Source of the DNA: Gulosibacter macacae
GTDB taxonomy: Bacteria > Actinomycetota > Actinomycetes > Actinomycetales > Microbacteriaceae
Length of the DNA: 64,000 nucleotides
NCBI RefSeq assembly: GCF_003865375.1
Contig: NZ_RQVS01000013.1
Span: 33,144-97,143 of the forward strand
Direction: 5' to 3'
Shown: piece after piece, positions 16,615-25,867 of the stretch
How the letters are laid out: each line of letters starts with the position of its first letter
How positions within the stretch are numbered: the stretch's first letter is position 1
The notes under the pieces: generated by a model
Database searches by the model: none
What the model saw: only the letters and a program-made list of their open reading frames with translations
What the model was told of the DNA's origin: nothing
Translations under genes and position numbers: made by a program

Positions 16615-18081
16615 ATGGCGCGGCACATCGACTTTCCCGAGAACCTCTATGAGGTGCTCGGTCTCGACCCCTCGGCGAGCGACGAAGAGGTTCGCCGCGC
16701 CGGGCGACGCCGACAGCGCGAGACCCACCCTGACCTCGGCGGCAATGCCGAAGAGTTCACCCGAGTGCGGCTCGCCGTCGAGGTGCTCTCGCACCCGCGA
16801 CACCGCGCCGAGCACGACGCCTGGCTTGCCACCACCCGCGGCCTGCCGACGCCCGCGCGCACCGGTGTGCGCCTGCGCCAACAGCAACGCGCCCCGCGCA
16901 CGGCGCAACCGCCGCGTTCACCGGCGCAACCCGCTGCCCGGCACGCGGCCGCTGGCAGTGAGGCACCCGCGTTTGACCGCATCCCGAAACCGAGCGTCGA
17001 TGTGCGCCGCCTCGGGTGGTACCGCCGCGCCTGGCACCGACCCGCCGAAGTGTGGCCGGGTACGGCGCCTGTCGCCCCGCCGCCGAGCCCGCGCGAACTT
17101 GCCACGGTGCTGCCGTTCCTGCTCGTGAGCCTCGCGGTGGTGGTGCTCCTCTCCCTACCCATGTCGCCGCTCGCCACCCCGTGGTGGCCAGTTGCGGCAG
17201 TGATTTTCGTGGGCGGGCTCGTCTGGCTTGTGCTGCGCTCGCGCGGCTCGAATCCGGCGCTCGCGAACGCCATCTACTGGCTCGTCATTGCCGGATCGGC
17301 CCTCTCGGGGGCGCTCTCGTTCGTCGACGGCATGGCTGGCATCATCTCAGGCGGGCACGATCCGCTCTCAGCCCACGTGCTGCGCGGAGTCGCCGCGCTC
17401 GTCGTGGTCGCCCTCGCCATGCTTGCCTGGTGGGGCCTCAAACCCCGCGCGCGCAAGATGTCGCTCGAGCGCCTGCTCATGCGCCTCGCCGATGAGTCAG
17501 CCCCGGCGGCCGACAGTGAGCAGCAGGTTTACGGCACCCCGGGCGCGACCGCCATGACGCACTCGGCCCCGGGCGTGCATCCGGTTCGTCGCCAATATGC
17601 CGAGCAGATCGTTGGCGAGCGCATCGCGGCCCTTGCCCGCATCCCCGGCGTGCGCATCGTGCACGGACTGCGCCTGCCCGGCGGCGATCCTGAAATCGCG
17701 ACGATCTCGACGGCCATTCTCGCCGGTCGCCGCCTCGCCCTCATCGACGATGAACTGCGCGCGACCGGTGACTACGCCGTCGATGCCCGCGGCGCGCTCA
17801 CCCGCGACGGCTCACCGGTGAATGGCACGATCGATTTTCCGCACCGCGTCGAGCGGTTGCACGAGTACTTTGGCGATGTCGCCGAGGTGCGCGGCTGGCT
17901 CACGATCGTGCCGGATGCACCGGGCGAATTTGCCGTTGACAACGCTCGTACCTGGGCGCGCGTGCGCCTGGCGTCGGTCGAGTCGATGTTGCGCGAGGCG
18001 GGCGATTGGCTTGCCGAAGATGGAAATCGCGTCGATCGATTGCTGTTGCGCGATCTGCTTGAACTGCAGGTAACGCCGTAG
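16615..18081 (+). CDS. J-domain membrane protein with C-terminal NERD-like region
   Basis: Residues 6-70 form a DnaJ-type J domain with the HPD tripeptide (RETHPDLGG), which recruits and activates Hsp70. A basic, Pro-rich linker follows, then four or five membrane helices (about residues 165-285). A cytoplasmic tail (about 320-485) begins VGERIAALARIPGVRIVHGLRLPGG, resembling the nuclease-related NERD domain, but the catalytic lysine strand is degenerate. The start is uncertain: AAGGAG at 16597-16602 is 12 bases from this ATG and 3 bases from a TTG at 16606. The role is unknown; a membrane-tethered DnaK co-chaperone is plausible. Confidence 0.75.
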   Translation: MARHIDFPENLYEVLGLDPSASDEEVRRAGRRRQRETHPDLGGNAEEFTRVRLAVEVLSHPRHRAEHDAWLATTRGLPTPARTGVRLRQQQRAPRTAQPPRSPAQPAARHAAAGSEAPAFDRIPKPSVDVRRLGWYRRAWHRPAEVWPGTAPVAPPPSPRELATVLPFLLVSLAVVVLLSLPMSPLATPWWPVAAVIFVGGLVWLVLRSRGSNPALANAIYWLVIAGSALSGALSFVDGMAGIISGGHDPLSAHVLRGVAALVVVALAMLAWWGLKPRARKMSLERLLMRLADESAPAADSEQQVYGTPGATAMTHSAPGVHPVRRQYAEQIVGERIAALARIPGVRIVHGLRLPGGDPEIATISTAILAGRRLALIDDELRATGDYAVDARGALTRDGSPVNGTIDFPHRVERLHEYFGDVAEVRGWLTIVPDAPGEFAVDNARTWARVRLASVESMLREAGDWLAEDGNRVDRLLLRDLLELQVTP

Positions 18082-18088
18082 CGCCAAG

Positions 18089-18122
18089 CTGTGATCGGTA
18101 GTCTCCCTCGCCTTGATAGCTT
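18089..18122 (+). promoter_or_regulatory. Promoter of the first membrane paralogue
   Basis: The block TGTGATCGGTAG (18090-18101) and a TAGCTT box (18117-18122), 6 bases before the ATG, recur before the second paralogue as TGTGATCGGTAG (19421-19432) and TACGTT (19449-19454). The promoter was therefore duplicated with the gene. Confidence 0.5.
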
Positions 18123-18128
18123 CCGAGC

Positions 18129-19406
18129 ATGGCCTCAACGACTAACGTGACTCGGCTGAAGCACGGCGAGGCGCAGAACGTGCTGCGACTGACCGAAGTT
18201 GATGAAGCCCCGCATCGGTTGCCGACGGCTCAAGAGCTAGGCATGAGCGCCACAGCATTCGGCGCGCCGAAGTGGGCGTGGTCGCTCATCCTTGTCGCCG
18301 CGTTCACTGCGGGCATCCCGGTGCTCATTGGTTTCCTCTGGCGAACTGATGATCCAACGAGCCTCTTCTGGAACAGCTGGTTTGTTGTCGCCGACACGCT
18401 GATCCTCGTCATCGCGCTCTTGGCCCTGGCTGGCAGCGTCATGAGATATCGAGAGTCCCAGGCGTTGCGCGCTGGCCTCGCGCAGCCCGGCCAGGCCCGC
18501 CACGAGGTCGGCGAAGTGGTCGAGTCACGAGTCAACCCCAGCATGCGACATCTCTTCGACGGACGCTTCCTGCTCACAGTGCGCATCGCCGGGCATGACT
18601 ACCGCATCGCCCGCATTTCCCACCCCGGCCACTTCACTGCCTCAGCCATCCCCGAAGTTGGCGACCGCGTGGATGCGTGGGTGCTGTCGAACGGTCCGGT
18701 CATCGTGCAAGCACCGAAGGGAGTGCCTCGCCAGCCTCTGGGGCGGCCGGTCGTCGGCATGCCCGCGGTCGAGGTGCAGCGGGCTGCCGCTCAGGTGACG
18801 AGCCCGGTGCGGGCATGCAAGCTTGACCGCATCCGTGTCGTTGCCCCGCCCGAATCTGCCGACCGACTCGCGCGCACGCCGGCCGAATGGGGCGAGACGA
18901 AGGTCACACGCTCTGACTGGCTCTTCGTGCTCGTCGGGCTCATCCTCGTGGGCGTCCCGCTTGCGATCGGGGTTCCGCTCGAAGCGTGGCGAGGACCTGA
19001 CCCGAGTCTTGATGAAAGCTGGTCGGACGTGTGGGGCATGAATTTGCTCTGGCTCGGGTTTCCCTGGTTCTTCATCGGCCCGGCGCTGGTGCTCTTTGCC
19101 TACTACGTGGTGCGCTCGGCGGGGCACTCGGCACTTCACCGTGTCTATCCGGCCGACCCGATGCCGGTGCCGAACATCACCGGCTGGATCGTGCGTCTCA
19201 ACTCGAATATCGATAGCGACGACGGCAAGACCATGGTCACTGGGATGCGGGTGCTCACCGAAGGCGGCCAGCTCGTCGACTTCGCGAAGGTGCACGGCGC
19301 AACGTCGCTGTCACAACTGGCGGTGCCGGTCATCGGCGGCGGCGTGCGTATTTGGCAGCTCAGCGACGGACGGATGCTCGCCCAGACCGCCCTGCGCGCC
19401 GCGTGA
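18129..19406 (+). CDS. Hypothetical four-helix membrane protein, paralogue 1
   Basis: This 425-residue protein has no family I can name. It has two N-terminal membrane segments (about residues 50-70 and 83-105), a soluble middle region (115-255) with [16 protein letters not shown] and a DRVDAWVLSNGPVIVQ strand, and another pair of membrane segments (about 263-285 and 310-335). The C-terminal domain runs from [16 protein letters not shown] to [20 protein letters not shown]. It is followed directly by a clear homologue of similar length, so the two arose by tandem duplication. A leaderless start is likely. Confidence 0.75.
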   Translation: MASTTNVTRLKHGEAQNVLRLTEVDEAPHRLPTAQELGMSATAFGAPKWAWSLILVAAFTAGIPVLIGFLWRTDDPTSLFWNSWFVVADTLILVIALLALAGSVMRYRESQALRAGLAQPGQARHEVGEVVESRVNPSMRHLFDGRFLLTVRIAGHDYRIARISHPGHFTASAIPEVGDRVDAWVLSNGPVIVQAPKGVPRQPLGRPVVGMPAVEVQRAAAQVTSPVRACKLDRIRVVAPPESADRLARTPAEWGETKVTRSDWLFVLVGLILVGVPLAIGVPLEAWRGPDPSLDESWSDVWGMNLLWLGFPWFFIGPALVLFAYYVVRSAGHSALHRVYPADPMPVPNITGWIVRLNSNIDSDDGKTMVTGMRVLTEGGQLVDFAKVHGATSLSQLAVPVIGGGVRIWQLSDGRMLAQTALRAA

Positions 19407-19460
19407 GTTCAACACTGAACTTGTGATCGGTAGGTTGCTTCAGCTTGTTACGTTGCGGCC

Positions 19461-20744
19461 ATGACCACAACGATCACGCAGGTGCGGCTGAAGCAGGGCG
19501 AGCAGCACAACCTGCTCCGACTCACCGAAGTTGACGAGGCACCACACCGGCGGCCGAGCTTTCAAGAACTCAAGCTCAGCGGCTCCGCCTTCAACCCGAC
19601 GAAGTGGGTGTGGTGGATCCTCCTCACGCTGCTGTTCACCCTCGGCATCCCGATGCTCGTTGGCATGCTGTGGCAAACCGAAGGTCGGATGCGCCTGTTC
19701 TGGAACACCTGGTTCGTCGTGGCGGGCACGCTCATCGTCACGATCGCGCTCATCCTCATCTTCGGCAGTATTCGGCAGGCCCAGCAGACTGGCGCCCTGC
19801 GCAGGAGCCTGACCCAGCTTGACCAGGCACGCCACGAGATCGGCGAGGTGATCGAGTCTCGAATCAACCCCGGGATGCGGCACCTCCACACCGGTCGCTT
19901 CCTGCTCACCGTGCGCATCGGCGGCTACGAGCACCGAATCGCCCAACTCGCCGGCAGGGGCCATTTCACCACCGATGCACTCCCCGAAGTGGGCGACCTC
20001 GTCGACGCGTGGGTGCTCCCGAACGGCCCGGTCATCGTGCAGGCGCAACGGGCAGTGCTGCGGAAGCCCTGGGGCCGACCGGTGGTCGATATGCCGGCCC
20101 GCGATGTGCAGCAGGCCGCGGCGCGCGTGACGAGCCCGGTGCGCGAACATCCGCTTGACCGCATCCGCCTCGTGGCCCCGCCCGAATCTGCCGACCGCCT
20201 CGCGCGCACCTGGGCGGCGTGGAATCATGCACGGGCGAATCCGCGCGACTGGTGGTTCGCGCTCATCGCCTTCGTGCTCGTCGCGCTGCCCGCGGTGGTT
20301 GGTATTCCGGCCGGCGCCTGGCAGGAGCCGCGGCGCGAATGGGATCAGACGATCGCCGATGTCTGGCTCTGGAATACACTTTGGGTTGCCTTCCCCTGGT
20401 TTTTTGTGATGCCACTGCTCATCCTGTTTGTGAAGTCCCAACTCGATGGAGCGAGCCGGACCGCGCTCCACCGCGTGTACCCCACCGAACCCGCAACCGT
20501 GCCGAATACCACCGGCTGGATCGTGCGACTGAACTCGAACATTGACACCGAAGACAGCGTTGCCTCGATTCGGCGGATGCGCGTGCTCTCCGAAGACGGG
20601 CAGCTCATCGAGTTCACCAAGGTGAACGGCCAGCCATCGGTCGCGATTGCCGCGCTGCCGGTCATTGGCGGCGGCGTGCGCATCTGGCAGCTGCGCGATG
20701 GGCGCCTGCTTGCCCAAACCGCCCTGCGTGGCACGGGAGCCTAG
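19461..20744 (+). CDS. Hypothetical four-helix membrane protein, paralogue 2
   Basis: The 427 residues align with the preceding gene end to end: [11 protein letters not shown] at the N-terminus, [16 protein letters not shown] and [20 protein letters not shown] in the middle, [16 protein letters not shown] before TM3, and [15 protein letters not shown] and [20 protein letters not shown] at the end. Conservation is highest in the soluble parts and weakest in the membrane segments and the 200-215 loop. TACGTT lies 6 bases before the ATG, and the upstream GTGATCGGTAG block is shared with paralogue 1. A role as a hetero-oligomer with paralogue 1 is conceivable. Confidence 0.75.
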   Translation: MTTTITQVRLKQGEQHNLLRLTEVDEAPHRRPSFQELKLSGSAFNPTKWVWWILLTLLFTLGIPMLVGMLWQTEGRMRLFWNTWFVVAGTLIVTIALILIFGSIRQAQQTGALRRSLTQLDQARHEIGEVIESRINPGMRHLHTGRFLLTVRIGGYEHRIAQLAGRGHFTTDALPEVGDLVDAWVLPNGPVIVQAQRAVLRKPWGRPVVDMPARDVQQAAARVTSPVREHPLDRIRLVAPPESADRLARTWAAWNHARANPRDWWFALIAFVLVALPAVVGIPAGAWQEPRREWDQTIADVWLWNTLWVAFPWFFVMPLLILFVKSQLDGASRTALHRVYPTEPATVPNTTGWIVRLNSNIDTEDSVASIRRMRVLSEDGQLIEFTKVNGQPSVAIAALPVIGGGVRIWQLRDGRLLAQTALRGTGA

Positions 20745-20754
20745 GCTTAGACCC

Positions 20755-21222
20755 ATGCGGATGAACGTGGAATCTTTCAACCTGGACCACCGCGCGGTTG
20801 CGGCGCCCTATGTGCGCATTGCCGATCGCAAGCAATTGCCGGGCGGTGACGAACTCGTGAAGTACGACGTGCGCTTCACCCAGCCGAACACCGAGCACCT
20901 CGATACCGAGGCGATCCATTCAATCGAGCACCTCGTTGCCGAACTCATGCGCAACCACACCGACAAGCTCATCGACTTCTCGCCAATGGGCTGCCGCACC
21001 GGGTTCTACGCGATCACCCTCGGGGTCGAACCCGACGAGTTCCTGCCGCTCCTCGAGCGCACGCTCACCGACCTCCTCGACGCGGATGCGGTGCCCGCGG
21101 CCAACGAAGAACAGTGCGGCTGGGGTGCGCACCACACTCTGCAGGGCGCCAAGGATGCCGTCGCGGCCTTCTTGCTGCGCCGCGACGACTGGGAACAGGT
21201 ATTCAAGACCGATGCTGCATAA
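20755..21222 (+). CDS. luxS: S-ribosylhomocysteine lyase LuxS
   Basis: LuxS cleaves S-ribosylhomocysteine to homocysteine and DPD, the precursor of autoinducer-2, within the methyl cycle. The 155-residue protein has the metal site [14 protein letters not shown] (H-x3-H), MGCRTGFY, and [16 protein letters not shown] with the catalytic cysteine; all key residues are present. TAGGCT ends 7 bases before the ATG (leaderless type), so I reject upstream in-frame ATGs that run into the previous gene. Its stop lies inside the start of mtnN, an 11-bp overlap. Confidence 0.96.
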   Translation: MRMNVESFNLDHRAVAAPYVRIADRKQLPGGDELVKYDVRFTQPNTEHLDTEAIHSIEHLVAELMRNHTDKLIDFSPMGCRTGFYAITLGVEPDEFLPLLERTLTDLLDADAVPAANEEQCGWGAHHTLQGAKDAVAAFLLRRDDWEQVFKTDAA

Positions 21223-21895
21223 CGTCGCCATTCTCTGCGCCATGCCGGAAGAGGCCGCGCCCTTCCTCGCAGCAGCAACCGAGCGCGAGGAGTATCCGAC
21301 GCCGTTTGCCAATGTCGAGGCCGAAGTCGTCATCCTCGACGACCGCGAGGTCACCATCGTCACCACCGGCATTGGCCTCGTGGCGGCGGCCACCGCAGCG
21401 ACCTGGGTGATCGGCGCTCGCGGCGTCGAAGGCATCATCTCGGCTGGCACCTGCGGAGGCCTCAGCCGCGAGAGCCGCGTCGGTGACGTCGCGATCTCGA
21501 CCGACTGCACCTACGGCACCGCGGATGCAACCGAGTTCGGCTACGAGCGTGGCCAGGTGCCGCGCCAGCCCGTGCGCTTCCCCGCATCCCCGCGCCTGGT
21601 CGAAGCCGCGCGGCCGAAGGCGCAACTTGTTGGCCGCATCCTCTCGGGCGATACCTTCGTCACCGCGCGCAATGTCGCCGATATGCGCGAGGCGTTCCCC
21701 GACGCTGTTGCCACCGATATGGAATCGTGCGCGATCGCCCAGGTGTGCCATGCGACGGGCGTCGAGTTCATTTCAATTCGCGGCGTGAGCGACCTGTGTG
21801 GGCCGGAAGCCGGCGTCGACTTTCACATTGGCGTTGACGAGGCGGCCGCAGTGAGCGCCGCCGCCGTGCGCGCGCTCCTGGCGGCGCTCGGCTAG
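21212..21895 (+). CDS. mtnN: 5'-methylthioadenosine/S-adenosylhomocysteine nucleosidase
   Basis: MtnN (Pfs) hydrolyses S-adenosylhomocysteine to S-ribosylhomocysteine, the substrate of LuxS, and also methylthioadenosine. The 227-residue protein starts [13 protein letters not shown], has [21 protein letters not shown] and DVAIST, and the nucleoside site with [15 protein letters not shown] and ISDLCG-like VSDLCG near the C-terminus. The ATG was chosen because it gives the usual N-terminus and an 11-bp overlap with luxS. The pair forms a complete two-step SAH detoxification and AI-2 unit. It converges on trkA with a 4-bp overlap. Confidence 0.95.
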   Translation: MLHNVAILCAMPEEAAPFLAAATEREEYPTPFANVEAEVVILDDREVTIVTTGIGLVAAATAATWVIGARGVEGIISAGTCGGLSRESRVGDVAISTDCTYGTADATEFGYERGQVPRQPVRFPASPRLVEAARPKAQLVGRILSGDTFVTARNVADMREAFPDAVATDMESCAIAQVCHATGVEFISIRGVSDLCGPEAGVDFHIGVDEAAAVSAAAVRALLAALG

Positions 21896-22560
21896 CGCAG
21901 CGCCGAGAACTTCTCGACCTCGTCGGTCGTGCCGGCGACGATGATGAGGTCGTGGTTTGAGATGACGGTGTCGGGCGTCGCATAGGTGAACTCCGACCCC
22001 GGCGCTTTCACGCCGACGATGGTGATCTTGTACTTCGTGCGAATGCCCGAGTCGCGCAGTGAGAGCCCGCGAATCGGCTTCGGCGGGTACATCTTCGCCA
22101 TCACGAACTCATCGTCGAAAGAGATGAAGTCGAGCATCCGGCCATTGAGCAGGTGCGCGGTGCGCTCACCAGCCTCAGCCTCGGGATAAATCACGTGGTG
22201 TGCGCCGATGCGCTTGAGGATGCGGCCATGCGTCGCCGACATCGCCTTCGCCCAGATCTGCGGAATCTTGAGGTCGACGAGGTTCGCTGTGACGAGCACG
22301 CTCGCCTCGATCGAGGTGCCGACCGCGACCACGGCGACGGCAAACTCCTGCGCACCGATCTGCCGCAGCGCATCAATATTTCGGGCGTCGAGCTGCACCG
22401 CGTGGGTGACACGCTCGGCCCACTTCTGCACGAGTTGCGGATCGGTGTCGACGGCGAGCACTTCGCGGTCTTGCCGCTGCAGCTGGCCAGCGGTCGCGGC
22501 ACCGAAGCGGCCGAGGCCGATCACGAGCACGGGGGCATTTGACGGGATGGGGTCAGCCAA
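21892..22560 (-). CDS. trkA: TrkA/KtrA-type potassium channel regulatory subunit
   Basis: This cytoplasmic 222-residue protein gates the potassium channel next to it. It has an RCK-N Rossmann fold with VIGLGRFGAATAGQL (G-x-G-x2-G), the DTDPQLVQ acidic residue after beta-2, DARNIDALRQIG and GTSIEASVLVTANL, then an RCK-C domain (about residues 140-222). The start is TTG: AAAGGA lies 6 bases upstream and an 8-bp overlap with trkH results. Longer readings would run far into trkH. One RCK unit per chain matches KtrA rather than two-domain E. coli TrkA. Confidence 0.92.
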   Translation of the reverse strand: MADPIPSNAPVLVIGLGRFGAATAGQLQRQDREVLAVDTDPQLVQKWAERVTHAVQLDARNIDALRQIGAQEFAVAVVAVGTSIEASVLVTANLVDLKIPQIWAKAMSATHGRILKRIGAHHVIYPEAEAGERTAHLLNGRMLDFISFDDEFVMAKMYPPKPIRGLSLRDSGIRTKYKITIVGVKAPGSEFTYATPDTVISNHDLIIVAGTTDEVEKFSALR

Positions 22561-23959
22561 CGATGATCCTTTCCTCGGGCAGACGGTAGAGCTGGCGGCG
22601 CTCAGATGAGGCGAGCGCCGCGGCAAAGGTGACGGTGCCGACGCGGCCGAGCCACATCGTGACGGCGAGCACCATGGTGGCGGCCGGTGGCGCCTCGGCC
22701 GTGAGTCCCGTCGTGAGTCCCACGGTGGCGAACGCACTGATGGTGTCAAACACCGCCTCGCGTAAGCCGGCGCCGCTGAGTTGCATCACGAGAATCGACG
22801 ACACCGCGACAATGGTCACGGCCCAGAGCGTGATCGCGACGGCAAGGCGCAAGACATCGACCGGGATGCGGCGGCGGAACACCTGCAAATCTTCCACACC
22901 GCGCGCCTCGGCAACTGCGGCCAAGAAAAGAATCGCGAGCGTCGTCACCTTGATACCGCCCGCGGTCGAGGCCGAGCCGCCACCGACAAACATGAGGAGG
23001 TCCATCACCACGATCGTTTGATCGTTGAGCGCATTGATATCGACGTTCGCGAAGCCGCCCGAGCGGGTCATCACCGAGAGGAAACCGCCGGTGAAAATAC
23101 CGAACGCGGCATCGTGGCCACCGATGGTCTTCGGGTTACTCACCTCGAGCAGCCAAATGACTAGCCAACCGAGCAAGAACAGGATGGTCGTGGTCACGAT
23201 CGTGAGCTTCACGTGCACGCCGAGGTGCTGGCGCGTACGCACCCAGCGGGCGAGCGAGAAGATAACCGGGAAGCCGAGCGAGCCGAGGAAGACGGCGAGC
23301 CCCAAGCATCCGAGGAAATAGGCGTTACCCGCGAAGATCTCGACGCCGCCCGGATTCGGGGCGAAACCGGTGTTCGTGAAGGCGCTCGCAGCGTAGTAGA
23401 ACGAGTGGGCTACTGCATCCCACCAGTGTTGGTAGTCATCTGAGGCGATGAACACCGGCAGAATGAGCAGCGCAATCACCGTCTCAATGACGATGAGTGA
23501 GAGGGCGACGGTGACGAGCACGCCACCGACCTCGCCGAGTCGCACCGCCTGCGATTCCGAGACGGCGCCGCGGTGCAAGCGCAGGGCATTGCCATCGGAT
23601 GCGGCAATGAGGCGCTGCTTCAGACCGAGTTTGCGGGTGACGACCGTGCCGAGAATCGAGGCGAGGGTGAGCACGCCCACGGCGCCCACCTCAATGCCGA
23701 GGAAGATGACCACATTGCCGAAGGTCGACCAGTGCGTGCCCATGTCGACAACCGATAGCCCGGTGACGCAGATGGTCGAAACCGCCGTGAACAGCGCCTC
23801 GTGGTAGGCCGTTGCCTGGCCATCGGCCGCCGAAATGGGCAACCAGAGCAATAGCGACCAGAAGAAAATGATCGCAGTGAACACGAGCACGGCGAAGCGG
23901 CTCGGGGACTGCATGCTCACGCCCGCGATGACGTCACGGACTCGCTTGAGCAGGGACAT
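22553..23959 (-). CDS. trkH: TrkH/KtrB-type potassium transporter, membrane subunit
   Basis: This 468-residue integral membrane protein of the K+ uptake superfamily has four M1-P-M2 repeats. Pore-loop glycines are visible in VSTICVTGLSVVD, SAFTNTGFAP, VMTRSGGFANVD and SAFATVGLTTGL, so all four selectivity-filter segments are present. It transports K+ (with Na+ or H+) under control of the trkA product encoded immediately downstream. TAGCAT lies 6 bases before the ATG on the minus strand, suggesting a leaderless operon mRNA. Confidence 0.94.
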   Translation of the reverse strand: MSLLKRVRDVIAGVSMQSPSRFAVLVFTAIIFFWSLLLWLPISAADGQATAYHEALFTAVSTICVTGLSVVDMGTHWSTFGNVVIFLGIEVGAVGVLTLASILGTVVTRKLGLKQRLIAASDGNALRLHRGAVSESQAVRLGEVGGVLVTVALSLIVIETVIALLILPVFIASDDYQHWWDAVAHSFYYAASAFTNTGFAPNPGGVEIFAGNAYFLGCLGLAVFLGSLGFPVIFSLARWVRTRQHLGVHVKLTIVTTTILFLLGWLVIWLLEVSNPKTIGGHDAAFGIFTGGFLSVMTRSGGFANVDINALNDQTIVVMDLLMFVGGGSASTAGGIKVTTLAILFLAAVAEARGVEDLQVFRRRIPVDVLRLAVAITLWAVTIVAVSSILVMQLSGAGLREAVFDTISAFATVGLTTGLTAEAPPAATMVLAVTMWLGRVGTVTFAAALASSERRQLYRLPEERIIVG

Positions 23960-24117
23960 GCCTCGATGCTAGTCCTCACCTGAGGGGTGCGATGCACCCG
24001 ATGCGCGCAAATTGATGAGTGGGCAGTGTACGCCTTCACTTGGAGAAATCGACGCGACACCCTACGCTGAGAGCAACTCCCGTTCACATTCGTCACAGGT
24101 GGAAGGATCCCGAGAGT

Positions 24118-24318
24118 ATGGCGGCAGACCTGTCAGACATCCGTTTCCTCACGGTGGCCGAAGTGGCTGAGCTCATGCGCGTGTCGAAAATGACCGTGTA
24201 CCGAATGATCCACGCGGGTGAGTTGCCTGCTGTGAAGTTCGGTCGCTCATTCCGGGTGCCTGAGTCTTCTGTACAGGATGCAATCTCCGGCACGGGGCGC
24301 AGCGAGCGAACGGCGTAG
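24118..24318 (+). CDS. Excisionase-like HTH protein beside bS22
   Basis: This 66-residue protein is a single MerR/excisionase-type winged helix: FLTVAEVAELMRVSKMTVYRMIHAGELPAVKFGRSFRVPESSVQDAI. Despite the name excisionase, this chromosomal gene is not phage-derived. It occurs next to the bS22 ribosomal protein gene in actinobacteria, as in Mycobacterium tuberculosis. GGAAGGA and GAGAG precede the ATG; a longer in-frame reading from 24019 lacks a ribosome site. Function unknown, probably a DNA-binding regulator. Confidence 0.85.
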   Translation: MAADLSDIRFLTVAEVAELMRVSKMTVYRMIHAGELPAVKFGRSFRVPESSVQDAISGTGRSERTA

Positions 24319-24362
24319 TAAGCTCGTCCGAGCGCAATTTCCAAACGACCTGAGGAGAGCCC

Positions 24363-24461
24363 ATGGGTTCCGTCATCAAGAAGCGTCGCAAGCGCATGTC
24401 GAAGAAGAAGCACCGCAAGCTGCTTCGCAAGACTCGCCACCAGCGTCGCAACAAGAAGTAA
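24363..24461 (+). CDS. Small ribosomal protein bS22 (AURKAIP1/COX24 domain)
   Basis: The complete product is only 32 residues and extremely basic: it starts [19 protein letters not shown] and continues [13 protein letters not shown]. This is the actinobacterial 30S protein bS22 found in mycobacterial ribosome structures, related to mitochondrial mS38. GAGGAG lies 5 bases upstream. It is easily missed because of its size. A strong terminator follows at once. Confidence 0.95.
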   Translation: MGSVIKKRRKRMSKKKHRKLLRKTRHQRRNKK

Positions 24462-24471
24462 CACCGAGGTT

Positions 24472-24494
24472 CGCCCCGACATTCTGTCGGGGCG
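24472..24494 (+). terminator. Rho-independent terminator of the HTH-bS22 operon
   Basis: CGCCCCGAC (24472-24480) pairs perfectly with GTCGGGGCG (24486-24494) across a 5-base loop, and TTGCTCGTTT follows. It starts 10 bases past the bS22 stop. Confidence 0.8.
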
Positions 24495-24519
24495 TTGCTC
24501 GTTTCCGGGGCGAGGCGGT

Positions 24520-24594
24520 GGTCTCGATTCGTCGCTTCGCTCCTACTCGACCAGCCACTGTCTGGTTGGTCGAGTAGCGAAGCGTATCGAGACC
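24520..24594. repeat. Repeat family A, copy 2
   Basis: GGTCTCGATTCGTCGC and CTACTCGACCAGCCA on the left face TGGTTGGTCGAGTAGC and GTATCGAGACC on the right. Inner and outer arms both pair, giving a cruciform-capable 75-bp element. Its right edge is 16 bases before the -10 box of nhaA. Confidence 0.88.
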
Positions 24595-24622
24595 CCACCG
24601 TCGGCGGCCCTAAGCTAAGCAA

Positions 24623-25867
24623 ATGGTCCACGTGCAACCGGGTCGGCCCGACGATACGTTCTCGCTCAAAGAGCGGCTCAACTCCCGCAAGGTTGGCGGC
24701 ACGCTCCTGCTCGTCGCCGCACTCATCGCGATGATCCTCGCGAACACCCCGCTCGCGCCGTTCTATGAGGGCGTCAAGAACTTCGACCTGCCGATCCCTT
24801 TCCTCGGCATCGACCACATGTCGGTCGGCCACTGGGCGAGCGACGGCATCCTCGCCATCTTCTTCTTCGTCGTCGGCATCGAGCTCAAGCGCGAATTCGT
24901 CACCGGCCAACTGCGCGACCCTCGCAAGGCCGCCCTCCCCATCGCCGCAGCCGTCGGCGGTATGGCCGTGCCTTCGCTCGTCTACGTCGCCGTGGTCGCG
25001 AGTTCTGGCGTCGACGCACTGCACGGCTGGGCCGTGCCCGTCGCCACCGACATCGCCTTCGCGCTCGGCCTCCTCGCCGTGTTCGGCAAGGGCCTGCCCT
25101 CGGGCTTCCGCGTGTTCCTCCTCACCCTCGCGGTGATGGATGACCTCCTCGGTATTGTCGTCATCGCCATCTTCTACACCTCGGCGTTGCAGCTCTGGTG
25201 GCTCGTTGCATCCCTTGCGGTTATTGCCCTCTACGCGTTCTGCCTCAAGCGCGGCTGGAACCAGATCTGGCTGCTCGTGCCACTCGGCATCCTCGCCTGG
25301 TACCTCATGCTGCGCTCGGGTGTGCACGCGACCATCGCCGGCGTCTTGCTCGGTCTCGTCGTTCCCGCGCTCCCGCATCGCGGCCAAGACATCTCGCTCG
25401 CCGAAGACCTCGAGCACGACTGGAACGCCATCTCGCAGGGCCTCGCGCTGCCCGTTTTCGCGTTCTTTGCCGCCGGCGTTCCGTTCGCGGCCGGTGATGG
25501 CTCATTCCTGGATGCGCTTGCCAACCCGATCTTCCTCGGCGTGTTCCTGGGTCTATTCGTCGGCAAGCCCATTGGCATCTTCCTGACGGTGGTGCTTCTG
25601 CGAAAGCTGCCGATGTTCGAACTCGACGACAACCTCGACCTCAAGGACGTCGCCGCGCTCGGTGGCCTCGCCGGCATCGGCTTCACGGTGTCGCTGCTCA
25701 TCGGTGAACTCGCCTTCCGTGGCCAAGGCATCGATATCGAGTTCGCGCATCTCGGCGTCATTCTTGGCTCGCTGGCCGCCGCCTTCGTCGCGATCTTCAC
25801 CCTGCGCTGGCGCGGCCGGGCTGTGCGTACGGTGCCGCTCAGCGATGACGAAATGCTGCTGCCGTGA
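24623..25867 (+). CDS. nhaA: Na+/H+ antiporter NhaA
   Basis: NhaA exchanges 2 H+ for one Na+ across the membrane and supports pH and salt homeostasis. The 414-residue protein shows FFFVVGIELKREF, PVATDIAFALG, and the ion-binding LAVMDDLLGIVVIA with the paired aspartates (about residues 172-173). GLAGIGFTVSLLIGEL follows in the last third. TAAGCT ends 6 bases before the ATG (leaderless type). It leads a four-gene operon, sharing a 4-bp overlap with the glutaredoxin-like gene. Confidence 0.95.
   Translation: MVHVQPGRPDDTFSLKERLNSRKVGGTLLLVAALIAMILANTPLAPFYEGVKNFDLPIPFLGIDHMSVGHWASDGILAIFFFVVGIELKREFVTGQLRDPRKAALPIAAAVGGMAVPSLVYVAVVASSGVDALHGWAVPVATDIAFALGLLAVFGKGLPSGFRVFLLTLAVMDDLLGIVVIAIFYTSALQLWWLVASLAVIALYAFCLKRGWNQIWLLVPLGILAWYLMLRSGVHATIAGVLLGLVVPALPHRGQDISLAEDLEHDWNAISQGLALPVFAFFAAGVPFAAGDGSFLDALANPIFLGVFLGLFVGKPIGIFLTVVLLRKLPMFELDDNLDLKDVAALGGLAGIGFTVSLLIGELAFRGQGIDIEFAHLGVILGSLAAAFVAIFTLRWRGRAVRTVPLSDDEMLLP

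Noticed and set aside
24118..24318. Excisionase annotation implying a prophage or integrative element
   Set aside because: No integrase, att site or phage gene is nearby, and the pairing with bS22 is a conserved actinobacterial core arrangement.
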